The position numbers and the translations under genes are program-made. A stretch of 22,284 nucleotides of DNA from CBDUEV01 sp965366365 (lineage in GTDB: Bacteria > Actinomycetota > Acidimicrobiia > Spongiisociales > JAENVV01), in the NCBI GenBank assembly GCA_965366365.1, contig CBDUEV010000044.1, positions 1-22,284 of the forward strand, written 5' to 3'. This document shows, one piece after another, positions 1 to 7,832 of the stretch (position 1 is the first letter of the stretch; every line of letters starts with the position of its first letter). The notes under the pieces were generated by a model. It was not told the DNA's origin. It was given only the letters and a program-made list of their open reading frames with translations, and did no database searches.

Positions 1-28
1 CCCCCTCCGCCTCGCCTTTGGCTCGGCA

Positions 29-50
29 CCTCCCCCAAGTGTGGGGGAGG
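29..50. repeat. REP-like perfect hairpin
   Basis: Positions 29-37 and 42-50 form a perfect 9-bp stem (CCTCCCCCA / TGGGGGAGG) closed by the 4-base loop AGTG. Just upstream, about 11-28, lies a weaker GC-rich imperfect hairpin around GCCTCGCC-TTT-GGCTCGGC. This paired layout resembles the short GC-rich intergenic repeats seen many times in some high-GC genomes; that family assignment is recalled pattern, not measured here. There is no T-run on either side, so a classical intrinsic terminator is less likely, although it could end an upstream transcript. Confidence 0.45.
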
Positions 51-157
51 AAAGGAAATGAGGGCTGATTGGCGGCAAAAAGATGGGCGGCTGAGCCACA
101 CGCGGAGGGGAGGTTGTCTACGTAGGATTACCCGAAGGAATTGCATCCCTAGTGCAT

Positions 158-162
158 GGAGG
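158..162 (+). promoter_or_regulatory. RBS choosing the ATG at 167
   Basis: GGAGG lies 4 bases before the ATG at 167. It favours that codon over the in-frame GTG at 152, which has only an AAGGAA at 136-140, about 11 bases away. Confidence 0.5.
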
Positions 163-166
163 CGTC

Positions 167-1432
167 ATGTGGGCAAACCGTCCTGACCGGAAGCGAGTCC
201 TCATCGGGAGGTTGGCGCTCCTTGCGGTGGCGGCCCTCGTCGTCGCGGCGTGTGGCTCGGATGACACGACCACCACCACGGCGGCCGGGTCGACCGACGT
301 GACCGAGGCGACGGCCGAGCCGTTCACCTTCGGCATGATCCTGGTCGGCCCCGAGAACGACCGCGGGTGGTCGCAGGCCCACTATGAGGCGGGTGAGTAC
401 ATCGAGGAGAAGCTCGGTGCCACCATGATCTCACTCGACAAGGTCAACACCGCCGATCGGCCCGACACCACCATCGAGTCGGTGGTCGATTCGATGGTCG
501 CTGACGGAGCTCAACTGATCTTCGCCACCTCCGACGACATGAAGGACGGGATCGAAGCCGCCGCGGCGGCCCACCCCGACGTTCCGATGATCTGGTCCTC
601 GGGCGACAACGCCTGGCAGGAGGGCGAGGCGTACCGGTCCGATCTCGCCAACCTCGGCAACATCATGGGCCGGATGGAATACGGCAAGATGATCGCCGGC
701 TGCGCAGCCGGCCTCACGTCCGAGACCGGCTCGATCGCCTACCTGGGGCCGCTCATCAACGACGAAACCCGACGACTGGTCAACTCTGCGTATCTGGGAG
801 CCAAGCATTGCTGGGAGGACGTCCGAGGCGAAGCTCCGGATTCTCTGGCTTTCGAGGTGAACTGGATCGGCTTCTGGTTCAACATCCCCGGTGTGACACT
901 CGACCCGACCGAAGTCACCAACTCGTTCTTCGACGGCGGGGCAGACGTCGTGATCTCCGGGATCGACACCACCGAAGCGCTGGTTCGAGCCGGTCAGAGG
1001 TCGGCAGCAGGAGAAGCCGTCTGGGCGGTTCCCTACGACTTCGAAGGGGCTTGTGAAGAGGCGGACGAGATCTGCCTGGGCGTGCCTTACTTCAACTGGG
1101 GCCCGTCGTATCTGGAAGTGGCTCGCTCGGTCGTCGACGACTCGTTCGAAGCTGACTTCCAGTGGCTCGGTCCGGACTGGGACGACATCAACAACCGGGA
1201 CACCAGCGCGATCGGTTGGGTGACGGGTGGAGGTCTGTCGGACGATGCGACGGCGCAACTCGACGATTTCATCGCCGGGCTGGCTGACGGTTCGATCAAC
1301 CTCTTCGTGGGTCCGCTCAACTATCAGGATGGCTCGTCCTTCCTCGCCGACGGCGAAGAGGGCTCTGACGTAGCCATCTGGTACACCAAACAGCTGTTGG
1401 AAGGCATCGAGGGAGCCAGTTCGTCGGGCTGA
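167..1432 (+). CDS. BMP-family ABC importer lipoprotein, likely nucleoside/purine-binding (cluster 1)
   Basis: This is a 421-residue extracytoplasmic solute-binding lipoprotein of the BMP/PnrA family, whose characterised members bind purine nucleosides. The N-terminus has basic residues (RPDRKR), a hydrophobic stretch at 11-28 and the lipobox VVAAC with C29 as the lipidated Cys. A Thr/Asp/Ala-rich tether covers about 31-52. The binding domain opens with FGMILVGPENDRGW, matching the family's opening strand and aromatic binding loop. YDFEG around D291 sits where PnrA has its ligand-binding Asp, and GPLNYQDGS at 382-390 is the usual C-terminal motif. It is the first gene of a four-gene importer. 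The start at 167 is chosen on its RBS; GTG 152 would add five residues. The sequence alone does not define the ligand. Confidence 0.88.
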   Translation: MWANRPDRKRVLIGRLALLAVAALVVAACGSDDTTTTTAAGSTDVTEATAEPFTFGMILVGPENDRGWSQAHYEAGEYIEEKLGATMISLDKVNTADRPDTTIESVVDSMVADGAQLIFATSDDMKDGIEAAAAAHPDVPMIWSSGDNAWQEGEAYRSDLANLGNIMGRMEYGKMIAGCAAGLTSETGSIAYLGPLINDETRRLVNSAYLGAKHCWEDVRGEAPDSLAFEVNWIGFWFNIPGVTLDPTEVTNSFFDGGADVVISGIDTTEALVRAGQRSAAGEAVWAVPYDFEGACEEADEICLGVPYFNWGPSYLEVARSVVDDSFEADFQWLGPDWDDINNRDTSAIGWVTGGGLSDDATAQLDDFIAGLADGSINLFVGPLNYQDGSSFLADGEEGSDVAIWYTKQLLEGIEGASSSG

Positions 1433-1465
1433 GCCACCGGCTCTTCCTCGTCGACCCACTCGCTG

Positions 1466-2932
1466 ATGGCCCTGGAGCTGCGCGACATCTCGAAGGCCTT
1501 CGGAGCCGTCCAGGCCAATGCAGGAGTTTCCCTTCTCTTGGAGGAGGGAACCCTGCATGGCCTGGCAGGAGAAAACGGCGCCGGGAAATCGACGCTCATG
1601 AAGATCCTCTCGGGTTTTCAAGATGCGGATTCCGGAGAGATCATCGTCGACGGGCAGCCGCTCGAACTGGGGTCCCCGCGTGCCGCCCTGGCCGCCGGCA
1701 TCGGTATGCTGCACCAGGACCCTCTGGTCTTTCTTCCACTCACCGTCCTGGAGAACTTTCTGCTCGCCGGACCTGGCGGACTCCGGCTCGACCGGTCGGC
1801 GGGTGCGGCCGAGCTCGAGCGGGTGAGTGGTGAGCTGGGTTTCTCGTTCGACCCGAATGCCCCGGTGCGCAGCCTCACCGTGGGCGAACGTCAGCAGCTC
1901 GAGATAACCCGTTTGTTGTGGCTGGGTGCGCGCGTGCTCATCCTCGACGAACCCACCACCGGGATCTCGGCGACCCAGCGAATCCAACTCTTTGCCACCC
2001 TGCGCGGCCTGGCGGCGGAGGGAATGATTGTCATATTTGTATCACACAAACTGGAAGAGATCGACGAGCTGTGTGACACCGTGACCGTGATGCGCAGCGG
2101 GGCCGTGGTCGGTTCCCTGTCGATGCCTGCCCCCTCCGAACGTCTCGTGGAACTCATGTTCGGCCAGGTCATGGAAATGACGGATCGTCCGGATGAGGCC
2201 CTCGGGGAAGCTGTCTTGAAGCTGGATTCGGTGTCCGTGAAGTCGGGCAGCACCGATATCGTCGATCTGGACTTCTCGGTACGGCGTGGAGAGGTTGTGG
2301 GCCTGGCCGGCCTGGAAGGCTCTGGACAGCGGGTCTTTCTCGATACGTGTGCCGGGTTCGTCACCTCGGGGGCGGGACGCATCGAGATCGACGGTGTCGA
2401 CGTCACCAACGATGGTTATCTGGCGAGACTGGGATCGGGGCTTCACTACGTTCCCGCCGGCCGCCTCGAGGAGGGGCTGATCGATGAACTGACGATCAGC
2501 GAACACTTCCTCCTCACCAGCCCTGATTCTCGCTTCTTTCTGGACCGGCAGGCGGCCAGGGTCGACGCGGAGAGTCACATCGCCGGTTATGCCATTCGAG
2601 GCGAGCCGGAGTCGCCTGCCGAGGCCCTCTCGGGAGGGAATCAGCAGCGGCTGCTGTTGGCCATGATGCCCGACGAGCTCAACGTCCTGCTCCTCGAACA
2701 CCCGACCCGCGGTTTGGACATCGAGTCCGCCGACTATGTCTGGACGCGGATTCTCGATCGACGAACGCAGGGAACCGCCATTCTGTTCGCCTCGGCCGAC
2801 CTCGATGAGCTGCTTCGCTACAGCGACCGGATCGTGGTGTTCTTCTCCGGCAGGGTGTTCTCCATCCTCGTGGCCGAAGGTCTGACGGGCGAGGACCTCG
2901 GCTTCCTCATCGGCGGGAAGGAACCCACGTGA
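1466..2932 (+). CDS. Nucleoside-type ABC importer, double ATP-binding subunit (cluster 1)
   Basis: This 488-residue protein carries two tandem ABC ATPase domains, as in RbsA and NupA/NupO-type importers, and would drive uptake through the two permeases encoded next. The N-half is complete: Walker A GENGAGKST at 35-43, Q-loop HQDP near 83-86, signature LTVGERQQLEI at 137-147, Walker B VLILDEPT at 157-164 and switch His 194. The C-half is degenerate: its P-loop position reads GLEGSGQRV (282-290), without the Lys-Ser/Thr. It keeps the signature LSGGNQQR at 388-395, but Walker B reads LLLEHPTRGLD, with Glu-His where Asp-Glu is expected, and Ala444 replaces the switch His. One active ATP site is therefore likely, which is common in this family. 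There is no clear RBS before the ATG, 33 bases after the lipoprotein gene. Its stop overlaps the next start by 4 bp. Confidence 0.9.
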   Translation: MALELRDISKAFGAVQANAGVSLLLEEGTLHGLAGENGAGKSTLMKILSGFQDADSGEIIVDGQPLELGSPRAALAAGIGMLHQDPLVFLPLTVLENFLLAGPGGLRLDRSAGAAELERVSGELGFSFDPNAPVRSLTVGERQQLEITRLLWLGARVLILDEPTTGISATQRIQLFATLRGLAAEGMIVIFVSHKLEEIDELCDTVTVMRSGAVVGSLSMPAPSERLVELMFGQVMEMTDRPDEALGEAVLKLDSVSVKSGSTDIVDLDFSVRRGEVVGLAGLEGSGQRVFLDTCAGFVTSGAGRIEIDGVDVTNDGYLARLGSGLHYVPAGRLEEGLIDELTISEHFLLTSPDSRFFLDRQAARVDAESHIAGYAIRGEPESPAEALSGGNQQRLLLAMMPDELNVLLLEHPTRGLDIESADYVWTRILDRRTQGTAILFASADLDELLRYSDRIVVFFSGRVFSILVAEGLTGEDLGFLIGGKEPT

Positions 2933-3981
2933 CCGCCCCCGACCGAGTCCGTTCCGGGCGCGCCTTGCTCATCTCGCTGGTGGTGGCCGTGCTGGCTGCT
3001 GTCGGTCTCCTCCTGGCGGTGGGCGCCGACCCATGGGAGGCGGCTCGCTTGATCTGGGAGGGGGCGTTCGGGAGCAGTGCCCGGCGTGCGGACACCTTCA
3101 TGGCCTGGGTTCCTCTGGTTCTGGCGGCGGCCGGGCTGGTCGTCACGTTCGCGGCGGGACTGTGGAACATCGGCGTCGAGGGCCAGATCGTGTTGGGCGC
3201 CATCGCCGCTGCCCTGGTTGCCCGGGTGCTCCCCGGTCCCGCGTGGGTGGTCGTGCCGGCGGCACTCGCGGCAGGTGTGCTGGGTGGGATCGGTTGGGCG
3301 CTCATCGCCGGAGTCCTCAAGACCAAGGGGAAGGTGAACGAGATCTTTGGCGGGCTGGGATTGGATTTCGTGGCAACGGGGATGACCGTCTACCTCATCA
3401 TCGGCCCGTGGTCGCGAGAAGGGGTGGCTTCCACCAGCGGGACGGATCTGTTCCGACAGGAGGCGTGGCTGCCGGCAGTCGGTTCGACGCGACTCAGTAT
3501 TCCGGCCGTGGTGCTCGCCGTCGTGGCAGTGGTCGCCGTCTACTACCTCATGCGAGACACCTTGTTCGGCTTGCGCCTCAAGGCAGTCGGACGCAACCCC
3601 CGAAGTGCACTCCTCATGGGCATCCCCACCGCTCGATACCTGCTGGGTGCCTTCGCCGTGGGCGGGGCGCTGGCAGGGCTGGCCGGTGCCGTCCAGGCGA
3701 TAGGGTTCCACCACAAGCTCGTGCCTGCCGTGTCCGGCGGGTATGGGTTTCTGGGGATACTGGTTGTCCTGCTGGCCGGCTTCGGGGCCCGCTGGATCGC
3801 CCCGATAAGCCTCTTCTTCGTGATGGTGTCGATCGGCAGCACACAGCTGGAGTTGCGGCTCGACCTCGACTCTTCGATCGGCGACGTCTTGCAGGGCGGG
3901 ATCGTCTTCGCGGTCATCTTCGGAGCGGCCTGGGCCCAGCGCCGGTCGATGAGACGCTCCGCCCCGGCTGGGGAGGGTTGA
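2929..3981 (+). CDS. ABC importer permease 1, BMP/Nup type (cluster 1)
   Basis: This 350-residue polytopic membrane protein belongs to the BPD_transp_2 (branched-chain/ribose/nucleoside) permease family. It would form one half of the channel of the cluster 1 importer. The family core motif LWNIGVEGQIVLGA is at 78-91. A cytoplasmic coupling-loop-like segment, GRNPRSALLMGI, is at 221-232. Long hydrophobic stretches occur at about 12-32, 58-78, 84-130, 190-207, 236-260 and 273-335. KGKVNEIFGGLGLDFVA at 134-149 replaces the more usual VNEIITTLMxNYxA seen in the cluster 2 homologue. It starts at GTG with a GTGA overlap on the ATPase gene, so translation is probably coupled. The C-terminus is a short Arg-rich tail. 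Confidence 0.88.
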   Translation: MTAPDRVRSGRALLISLVVAVLAAVGLLLAVGADPWEAARLIWEGAFGSSARRADTFMAWVPLVLAAAGLVVTFAAGLWNIGVEGQIVLGAIAAALVARVLPGPAWVVVPAALAAGVLGGIGWALIAGVLKTKGKVNEIFGGLGLDFVATGMTVYLIIGPWSREGVASTSGTDLFRQEAWLPAVGSTRLSIPAVVLAVVAVVAVYYLMRDTLFGLRLKAVGRNPRSALLMGIPTARYLLGAFAVGGALAGLAGAVQAIGFHHKLVPAVSGGYGFLGILVVLLAGFGARWIAPISLFFVMVSIGSTQLELRLDLDSSIGDVLQGGIVFAVIFGAAWAQRRSMRRSAPAGEG

Positions 3982-3983
3982 CA

Positions 3984-4922
3984 GTGGAAGCCATCCTCGC
4001 CTCCATCGTCGCCGCAGCTGCTCCGCTCGTCTACGTCACCATCGGGGAGACCATCACCGAGAAAGCGGGAGTGATCAACCTGTCGCTCGAAGGCAGCCTC
4101 CGCCTGGCGGCGATGGCCGCCTTCGCCTCTGCCCTGCTGGCAGGCAACCCGTTGGTGGGTTTCGTGGTGGGAGCCGTGGTGGGGGCAGCTCTGGCGGGAG
4201 TGATCGCCTTCGGCAGCATCGCGTTGAAACTCAACCAGATCGCGGTTGGGTTCGTCCTGGCCGTGCTCGGCGTGGCCTTGGCGATCTTCCTGGGCGACTC
4301 CTACGTCGGTGAGCGTGGCGAGCAGGTGACGGCTTGGCCTGTGCCCCTCCTCTCCGCCATCCCGGTTCTGGGTCGAGTGGTCTTCACCCACAACGTGTCC
4401 GTGTACGGGAGCTTCCTGCTGATCGCCGTGTCCTGGTACTTCATCTACCGCACTCGCTGGGGCTTGGAGTTGCAAGGTATCGGCGAAAGGCCGGAAGGGG
4501 CCCACGCCCGGGGCGTGGCGGTCAACAGGCTTCGCTATGTGTACACGATCGTCGGTGGCGCCCTGGTGGGAGTAGGCGGAGCGGCCTACTCGCTGGACGT
4601 GAAACTCGGCTGGCGTGAGAACCTCACCCTCAACCTCGGATGGATCGCCCTGGCCATCGTCATCTTCAGCGGCTGGCACCCGATCCGTGCCGCACTCGGC
4701 TGCTACCTCTTCGGAGCGCTGCAGGTGATGGCGCTGGAACTCCAGGGCGTCTTCCCCGGTCTCTCCCAGGTGCTGCCGCAAGTGCCGTTCCCTCTCATGA
4801 TTCTCACCTTGGTGATCGTGTACACCGACACTTTCCGGCGCCTCGGGGACAGATTCCCGAGGCTGCGGAACTTCCTCTCGAGCGAGCCACCCAGCGCCAT
4901 CGGGACGGTCTTCGAGACATGA
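3984..4922 (+). CDS. ABC importer permease 2, BMP/Nup type (cluster 1)
   Basis: This 312-residue integral membrane protein is the second permease of cluster 1 and would pair with permease 1. It has the shorter-partner layout of NupQ/YufQ-like proteins: APLVYVTIGETITEKAGVIN at 13-32, NLSLEGSLRLAA at 32-43, and a loop GIGERPEGAHARGV at 165-178. The conserved segment GWRENLTLNLGWIALAIVIF is at 209-228. The frame stays open far upstream inside permease 1, but homology begins only at the GTG at 3984. That GTG lies 2 bases after the previous stop, and GGGGAGGG at 3970-3977 serves as RBS, so 3984 is chosen. The C-terminal tail (about 284-312) is hydrophilic and probably cytoplasmic. Confidence 0.88.
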   Translation: MEAILASIVAAAAPLVYVTIGETITEKAGVINLSLEGSLRLAAMAAFASALLAGNPLVGFVVGAVVGAALAGVIAFGSIALKLNQIAVGFVLAVLGVALAIFLGDSYVGERGEQVTAWPVPLLSAIPVLGRVVFTHNVSVYGSFLLIAVSWYFIYRTRWGLELQGIGERPEGAHARGVAVNRLRYVYTIVGGALVGVGGAAYSLDVKLGWRENLTLNLGWIALAIVIFSGWHPIRAALGCYLFGALQVMALELQGVFPGLSQVLPQVPFPLMILTLVIVYTDTFRRLGDRFPRLRNFLSSEPPSAIGTVFET

Positions 4923-5074
4923 GCGCTCCGACCCGGATGCGGGAACCCTGGATAGAGCGACACGACCACCCAAGGTGTGGCATTCTGGCCCTTCCTGCGG
5001 GAGAAGGTGGCGGTCAGTCTGTTGGGATGCTGTCGCCCCGTGTGGACGACCGACAATCGAATTCAACCCCCATC

Positions 5075-5082
5075 GAGGAGGA
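5075..5082 (+). promoter_or_regulatory. RBS choosing the GTG at 5086
   Basis: GAGGAGGA ends 3 bases before the GTG at 5086. The ATG at 5084 is out of frame and reads straight into TGA, so GTG is the only sensible start. It places a compact lipoprotein signal peptide at the N-terminus. Confidence 0.7.
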
Positions 5083-5085
5083 AAT

Positions 5086-6240
5086 GTGAACGCGCGACGC
5101 TGGAGTGTGTTGCTTCTGGCTCTGGCTTTGGGTCTGGCCGCTTGTGGAAGCGGAACCGACGACCCGGAGACGACCGAAGCAGTTACAGAGACGACCGAAG
5201 CAGGTACGGAGTCGACCGAGGCGCCGTCGGGAGACGCATTCAAGGTCGCCTTCGTGTACGTCGCCCCCATCGGCGACCTGGGCTGGACGTACGCCCACGA
5301 CTTGGGCCGCCAGGCCATCGAAGACGCCTTCGGGGATGGGGTGGAAACCACCTTCATCGAAAACGTTCCGGAAGGCCCTGACGCCGAGCGCGTGATTCGT
5401 GACTTCGCCCAGAAGGGCAACGACCTGATCATCACGACCTCGTTCGGCTTCATGGACCCGACGCTGACGGTGGCCGGCGAGTTCCCCGACACCCAGTTCG
5501 TCCACATTTCCGGTTTCAAGAGCGCCGACAACATGTCGAACGTCTTCGGTCGGATTTACCAACCTCGCTACCTGTCCGGCCTCGTGGCAGGCGCTGCCAC
5601 CGAGTCGAACGTCCTCGGCTACGTGGCCGCCTTCCCGATTCCCGAGGTGGTGCGCGGCATCAACGCGTTCACGCTGGGGGCGCGCGAAGTGAACCCCGAC
5701 GTCGAGGTTCGGGTCGTCTGGACCAACACGTGGTTCGGTCCTCCCCAGGAGAAAGAGGCGGCCGACGCTCTGCTGGCAGAAGGGGCAGACGTCATCGCTC
5801 AGCATCAGGACACAACCGAGCCGCAGAAGGCGGCGGCGGACGCCGGAGCGGTCTCCATCGGCTACGACTCCGACATGCGGCCCTTCGTCGGTGACACCGT
5901 CCTCACGAGCCCGGTGTTCGTCTGGGGTCCGAAGTACGTGTCCATCGTCGAGGAGCTCATGGCCGGCACCTACGCCGGCAGCGAGTCCTACTGGGGCGGT
6001 CTGAGTGACGGGGTCGTGGAACTCGCCGAACTGTCGCCCATGGTCTCGGCCGACACCAAGGCGCTCGTCGAGGAGAAGAGGGCCTTGATCGAGTCGGGCG
6101 ATTGGGACGTGTTCTGCGGACCCATCAACGGCCAGGACGGCAGCGTTCAAGTGGCTGACGGCGAATGCCTCGACGACGGAGCCATGCTCAGCATGCTCTG
6201 GTTCGTCGAAGGTGTGGTCGGCGAAATTCCCGAAGGCTGA
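5086..6240 (+). CDS. BMP-family ABC importer lipoprotein, likely purine nucleoside-binding (cluster 2)
   Basis: This 384-residue BMP/PnrA-family lipoprotein is the binding protein of the second importer. The signal peptide has Arg-Arg at 4-5, a hydrophobic core at 8-19 and lipobox LAAC with C20. A tether of three 7-residue Glu/Thr-rich repeats (28-48) links it to the binding domain. The domain opens with VAFVYVAPIGDLGWTYAHD (W67 in the aromatic ligand loop). It contains IGYDSDM at 258-264, where D261 matches the PnrA nucleoside-binding Asp, and ends with GPINGQDGS at 345-353. It fits the purine-binding BMP consensus better than the cluster 1 homologue. The frame is open from 4975, but residues encoded before 5086 are not signal-peptide-like. 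No TANNNT-type promoter hexamer is visible in the 163-base gap upstream, so read-through from cluster 1 is possible. Confidence 0.9.
   Translation: MNARRWSVLLLALALGLAACGSGTDDPETTEAVTETTEAGTESTEAPSGDAFKVAFVYVAPIGDLGWTYAHDLGRQAIEDAFGDGVETTFIENVPEGPDAERVIRDFAQKGNDLIITTSFGFMDPTLTVAGEFPDTQFVHISGFKSADNMSNVFGRIYQPRYLSGLVAGAATESNVLGYVAAFPIPEVVRGINAFTLGAREVNPDVEVRVVWTNTWFGPPQEKEAADALLAEGADVIAQHQDTTEPQKAAADAGAVSIGYDSDMRPFVGDTVLTSPVFVWGPKYVSIVEELMAGTYAGSESYWGGLSDGVVELAELSPMVSADTKALVEEKRALIESGDWDVFCGPINGQDGSVQVADGECLDDGAMLSMLWFVEGVVGEIPEG
5167..5229 (+). repeat. Three 21-bp tandem repeats in lipoprotein tether
   Basis: Three in-frame 21-bp units (5167-5187, 5188-5208, 5209-5229) encode ETTEAVT, ETTEAGT and ESTEAPS. 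Units 1 and 2 differ at two bases. They lie just after the lipidated Cys and make a flexible acidic spacer between membrane anchor and binding domain. Copy number may vary between strains by slippage. Confidence 0.75.
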
Positions 6241-6251
6241 GCCAAACGGAG

Positions 6252-7832
6252 ATGACGCCGGGAGACCTCACGCTGGAGACCGATGACATCGCGGTAGCGA
6301 TTCGCGGCCTCACCAAACGGTTTCCCGGCGTCGTCGCCAACCACGACGTCGATCTCACCGTGCGCCGCGGCGAGATCCACGCCTTGCTGGGAGAGAACGG
6401 CGCAGGCAAGTCCACGCTCATGAACTGCCTGTGCGGGATGTACAGCCCCGAGGAGGGGCACATCGAACTCGCCACCGGCGGCAACTCGCTGCGGGAGGTC
6501 GACATCCGTTCTCCCAAGGACGCCATCCGGCTGGGCATCGGAATGGTGTACCAACACTTCAAGCTGGTGCACAACCAGACTGTCGCCGAGAACATCATCC
6601 TCGGCGCCGACGGGATCGGGTTCATTCCCCGGATGGGTCAGGTGGAACGCCGTGTCGCGGAAATGGGGGAACGCTACGGCCTTCAGGTCGATCCGACGGC
6701 CTATATCTGGCAGCTCTCCGTGGGATTGCGCCAGAGGGTGGAGATCCTCAAGCTTCTCTACCGCGGGGCCGAGGTCCTGATCCTCGATGAGCCCACCGAT
6801 GTGCTCACCCCCCAGGAGGCCACCGAACTCGGCGCCACCCTGAGGGAACTGGCCGCAGACGGCCGGTCCATCATCTTCATCTCCCACAAACTCAATGAGG
6901 TGCTTTCGTTCGCTGACCGTGTGACGGTCCTCCGGAAGGGGACCAACGTGGCGACCGTCGAGACCGAGGGGGCCACCAAGGCCAGCCTCGCCGAGCTCAT
7001 GGTTGGCCGCCCGGTGCTGTTCACGGCAGATCGCGTGGATCGCCAGCCGGGGGGAGTGGTGGCGGAACTCAAGGGAATCTCGGCCAACGACGACCGCGGA
7101 CTTCCTGCCCTCACCGACGTGTCGTTCGCCATTCGCTCGGGGGAGATCCTCGGCGTGGCGGGGGTGACGGGCAACGGTCAAGGAGAGCTCGCCGAGGTGA
7201 TCACCGGGTTGCGGCCCGTCACCAGTGGCAAAGTCGAACTTCATGGCCACGACATGACCGGCCTCTCCCCTCGCAAGTTCATCGAACGAGGAGTGGCTCA
7301 CGTGCCTGCCGACCGGCTCGGCATGGGCTTGGCAGGGGATCTGCCCCTCACCGACAACTTCATCATGAAGCAATACCGGCGGGACCCGGTTTCGTCGGGT
7401 CCCTTCATCAACCGGGCAGCCGTCCAAAACCTGTCGACCGGCTACATCGAGCGTTTTCAGGTCATGGCACCTTCGACGGCCGCACTGGCCAGGAACCTCT
7501 CGGGAGGCAACCAGCAGAAGGCCATTCTCGCCAGGGAAATCGGGGCGGCGGACCTCGTGAAGAGCGAGCCGTTCATGGTGGCCGCCTTTCCCACCCGAGG
7601 GCTGGACGTGGGGGCCATCGAGACCGTCCGAGGTGCCTTGCTCGCCGAGCGCGCCGCCGGCGCCGCCGTGCTGTTGATCTCCGAGGACCTCGACGAGTTG
7701 TTCGTGCTGGCGGACCGGCTCCTCATCCTCCACGACGGACGCGTGATGGGCATCGGTCGCTCGGATGAGCTCACGATCGAACAAGTGGGCTTGATGATGG
7801 CGGGCGAGCGAGCGGGACCGGATCCTTCGTGA
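6252..7832 (+). CDS. Nucleoside-type ABC importer, double ATP-binding subunit (cluster 2)
   Basis: This 526-residue protein has two fused ABC ATPase domains and would energise the cluster 2 importer. The N-half is intact: Walker A GENGAGKST at 47-55, Q-loop VYQHFKLV at 99-106, signature LSVGLRQRVEI at 155-165, Walker B VLILDEPT at 175-182 and His 212. The C-half has the family's degenerate P-loop GVTGNGQGE (304-312), signature LSGGNQQK (416-423), VAAFPTRGLD (443-452) and SEDLDEL (477-483), which is standard for NupA/NupO-like proteins. A short extra segment around GAADLVKSEP (431-440) lengthens the link between signature helix and second Walker B. ATG 6252 is chosen because the upstream open frame from 6165 overlaps the lipoprotein gene and lacks homology. 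GGAG sits directly against this ATG, so initiation may depend on coupling. Confidence 0.9.
   Translation: MTPGDLTLETDDIAVAIRGLTKRFPGVVANHDVDLTVRRGEIHALLGENGAGKSTLMNCLCGMYSPEEGHIELATGGNSLREVDIRSPKDAIRLGIGMVYQHFKLVHNQTVAENIILGADGIGFIPRMGQVERRVAEMGERYGLQVDPTAYIWQLSVGLRQRVEILKLLYRGAEVLILDEPTDVLTPQEATELGATLRELAADGRSIIFISHKLNEVLSFADRVTVLRKGTNVATVETEGATKASLAELMVGRPVLFTADRVDRQPGGVVAELKGISANDDRGLPALTDVSFAIRSGEILGVAGVTGNGQGELAEVITGLRPVTSGKVELHGHDMTGLSPRKFIERGVAHVPADRLGMGLAGDLPLTDNFIMKQYRRDPVSSGPFINRAAVQNLSTGYIERFQVMAPSTAALARNLSGGNQQKAILAREIGAADLVKSEPFMVAAFPTRGLDVGAIETVRGALLAERAAGAAVLLISEDLDELFVLADRLLILHDGRVMGIGRSDELTIEQVGLMMAGERAGPDPS

Noticed and set aside
123..128. TAGGAT as a -10 box for the first importer
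   Set aside because: It fits TANNNT, but no -35-like sequence lies 16-18 bases upstream, so support is too thin to annotate.
3033..3983. Long upstream extension of the second cluster 1 permease
   Set aside because: It runs in a different frame through permease 1, has low-complexity Arg/Gly-rich translation, and homology begins at GTG 3984.
4919..5089. 56-codon ORF between the two importers as a gene
   Set aside because: Codon third positions are far less GC-rich than in neighbours, rare codons such as ATA occur, and nothing in the peptide is recognisable. It is kept only as part of the bridging-ORF observation.
3543..5534. 663-codon antisense ORF across the importer genes
   Set aside because: It has no recognisable domain and mirrors strongly conserved + strand genes.
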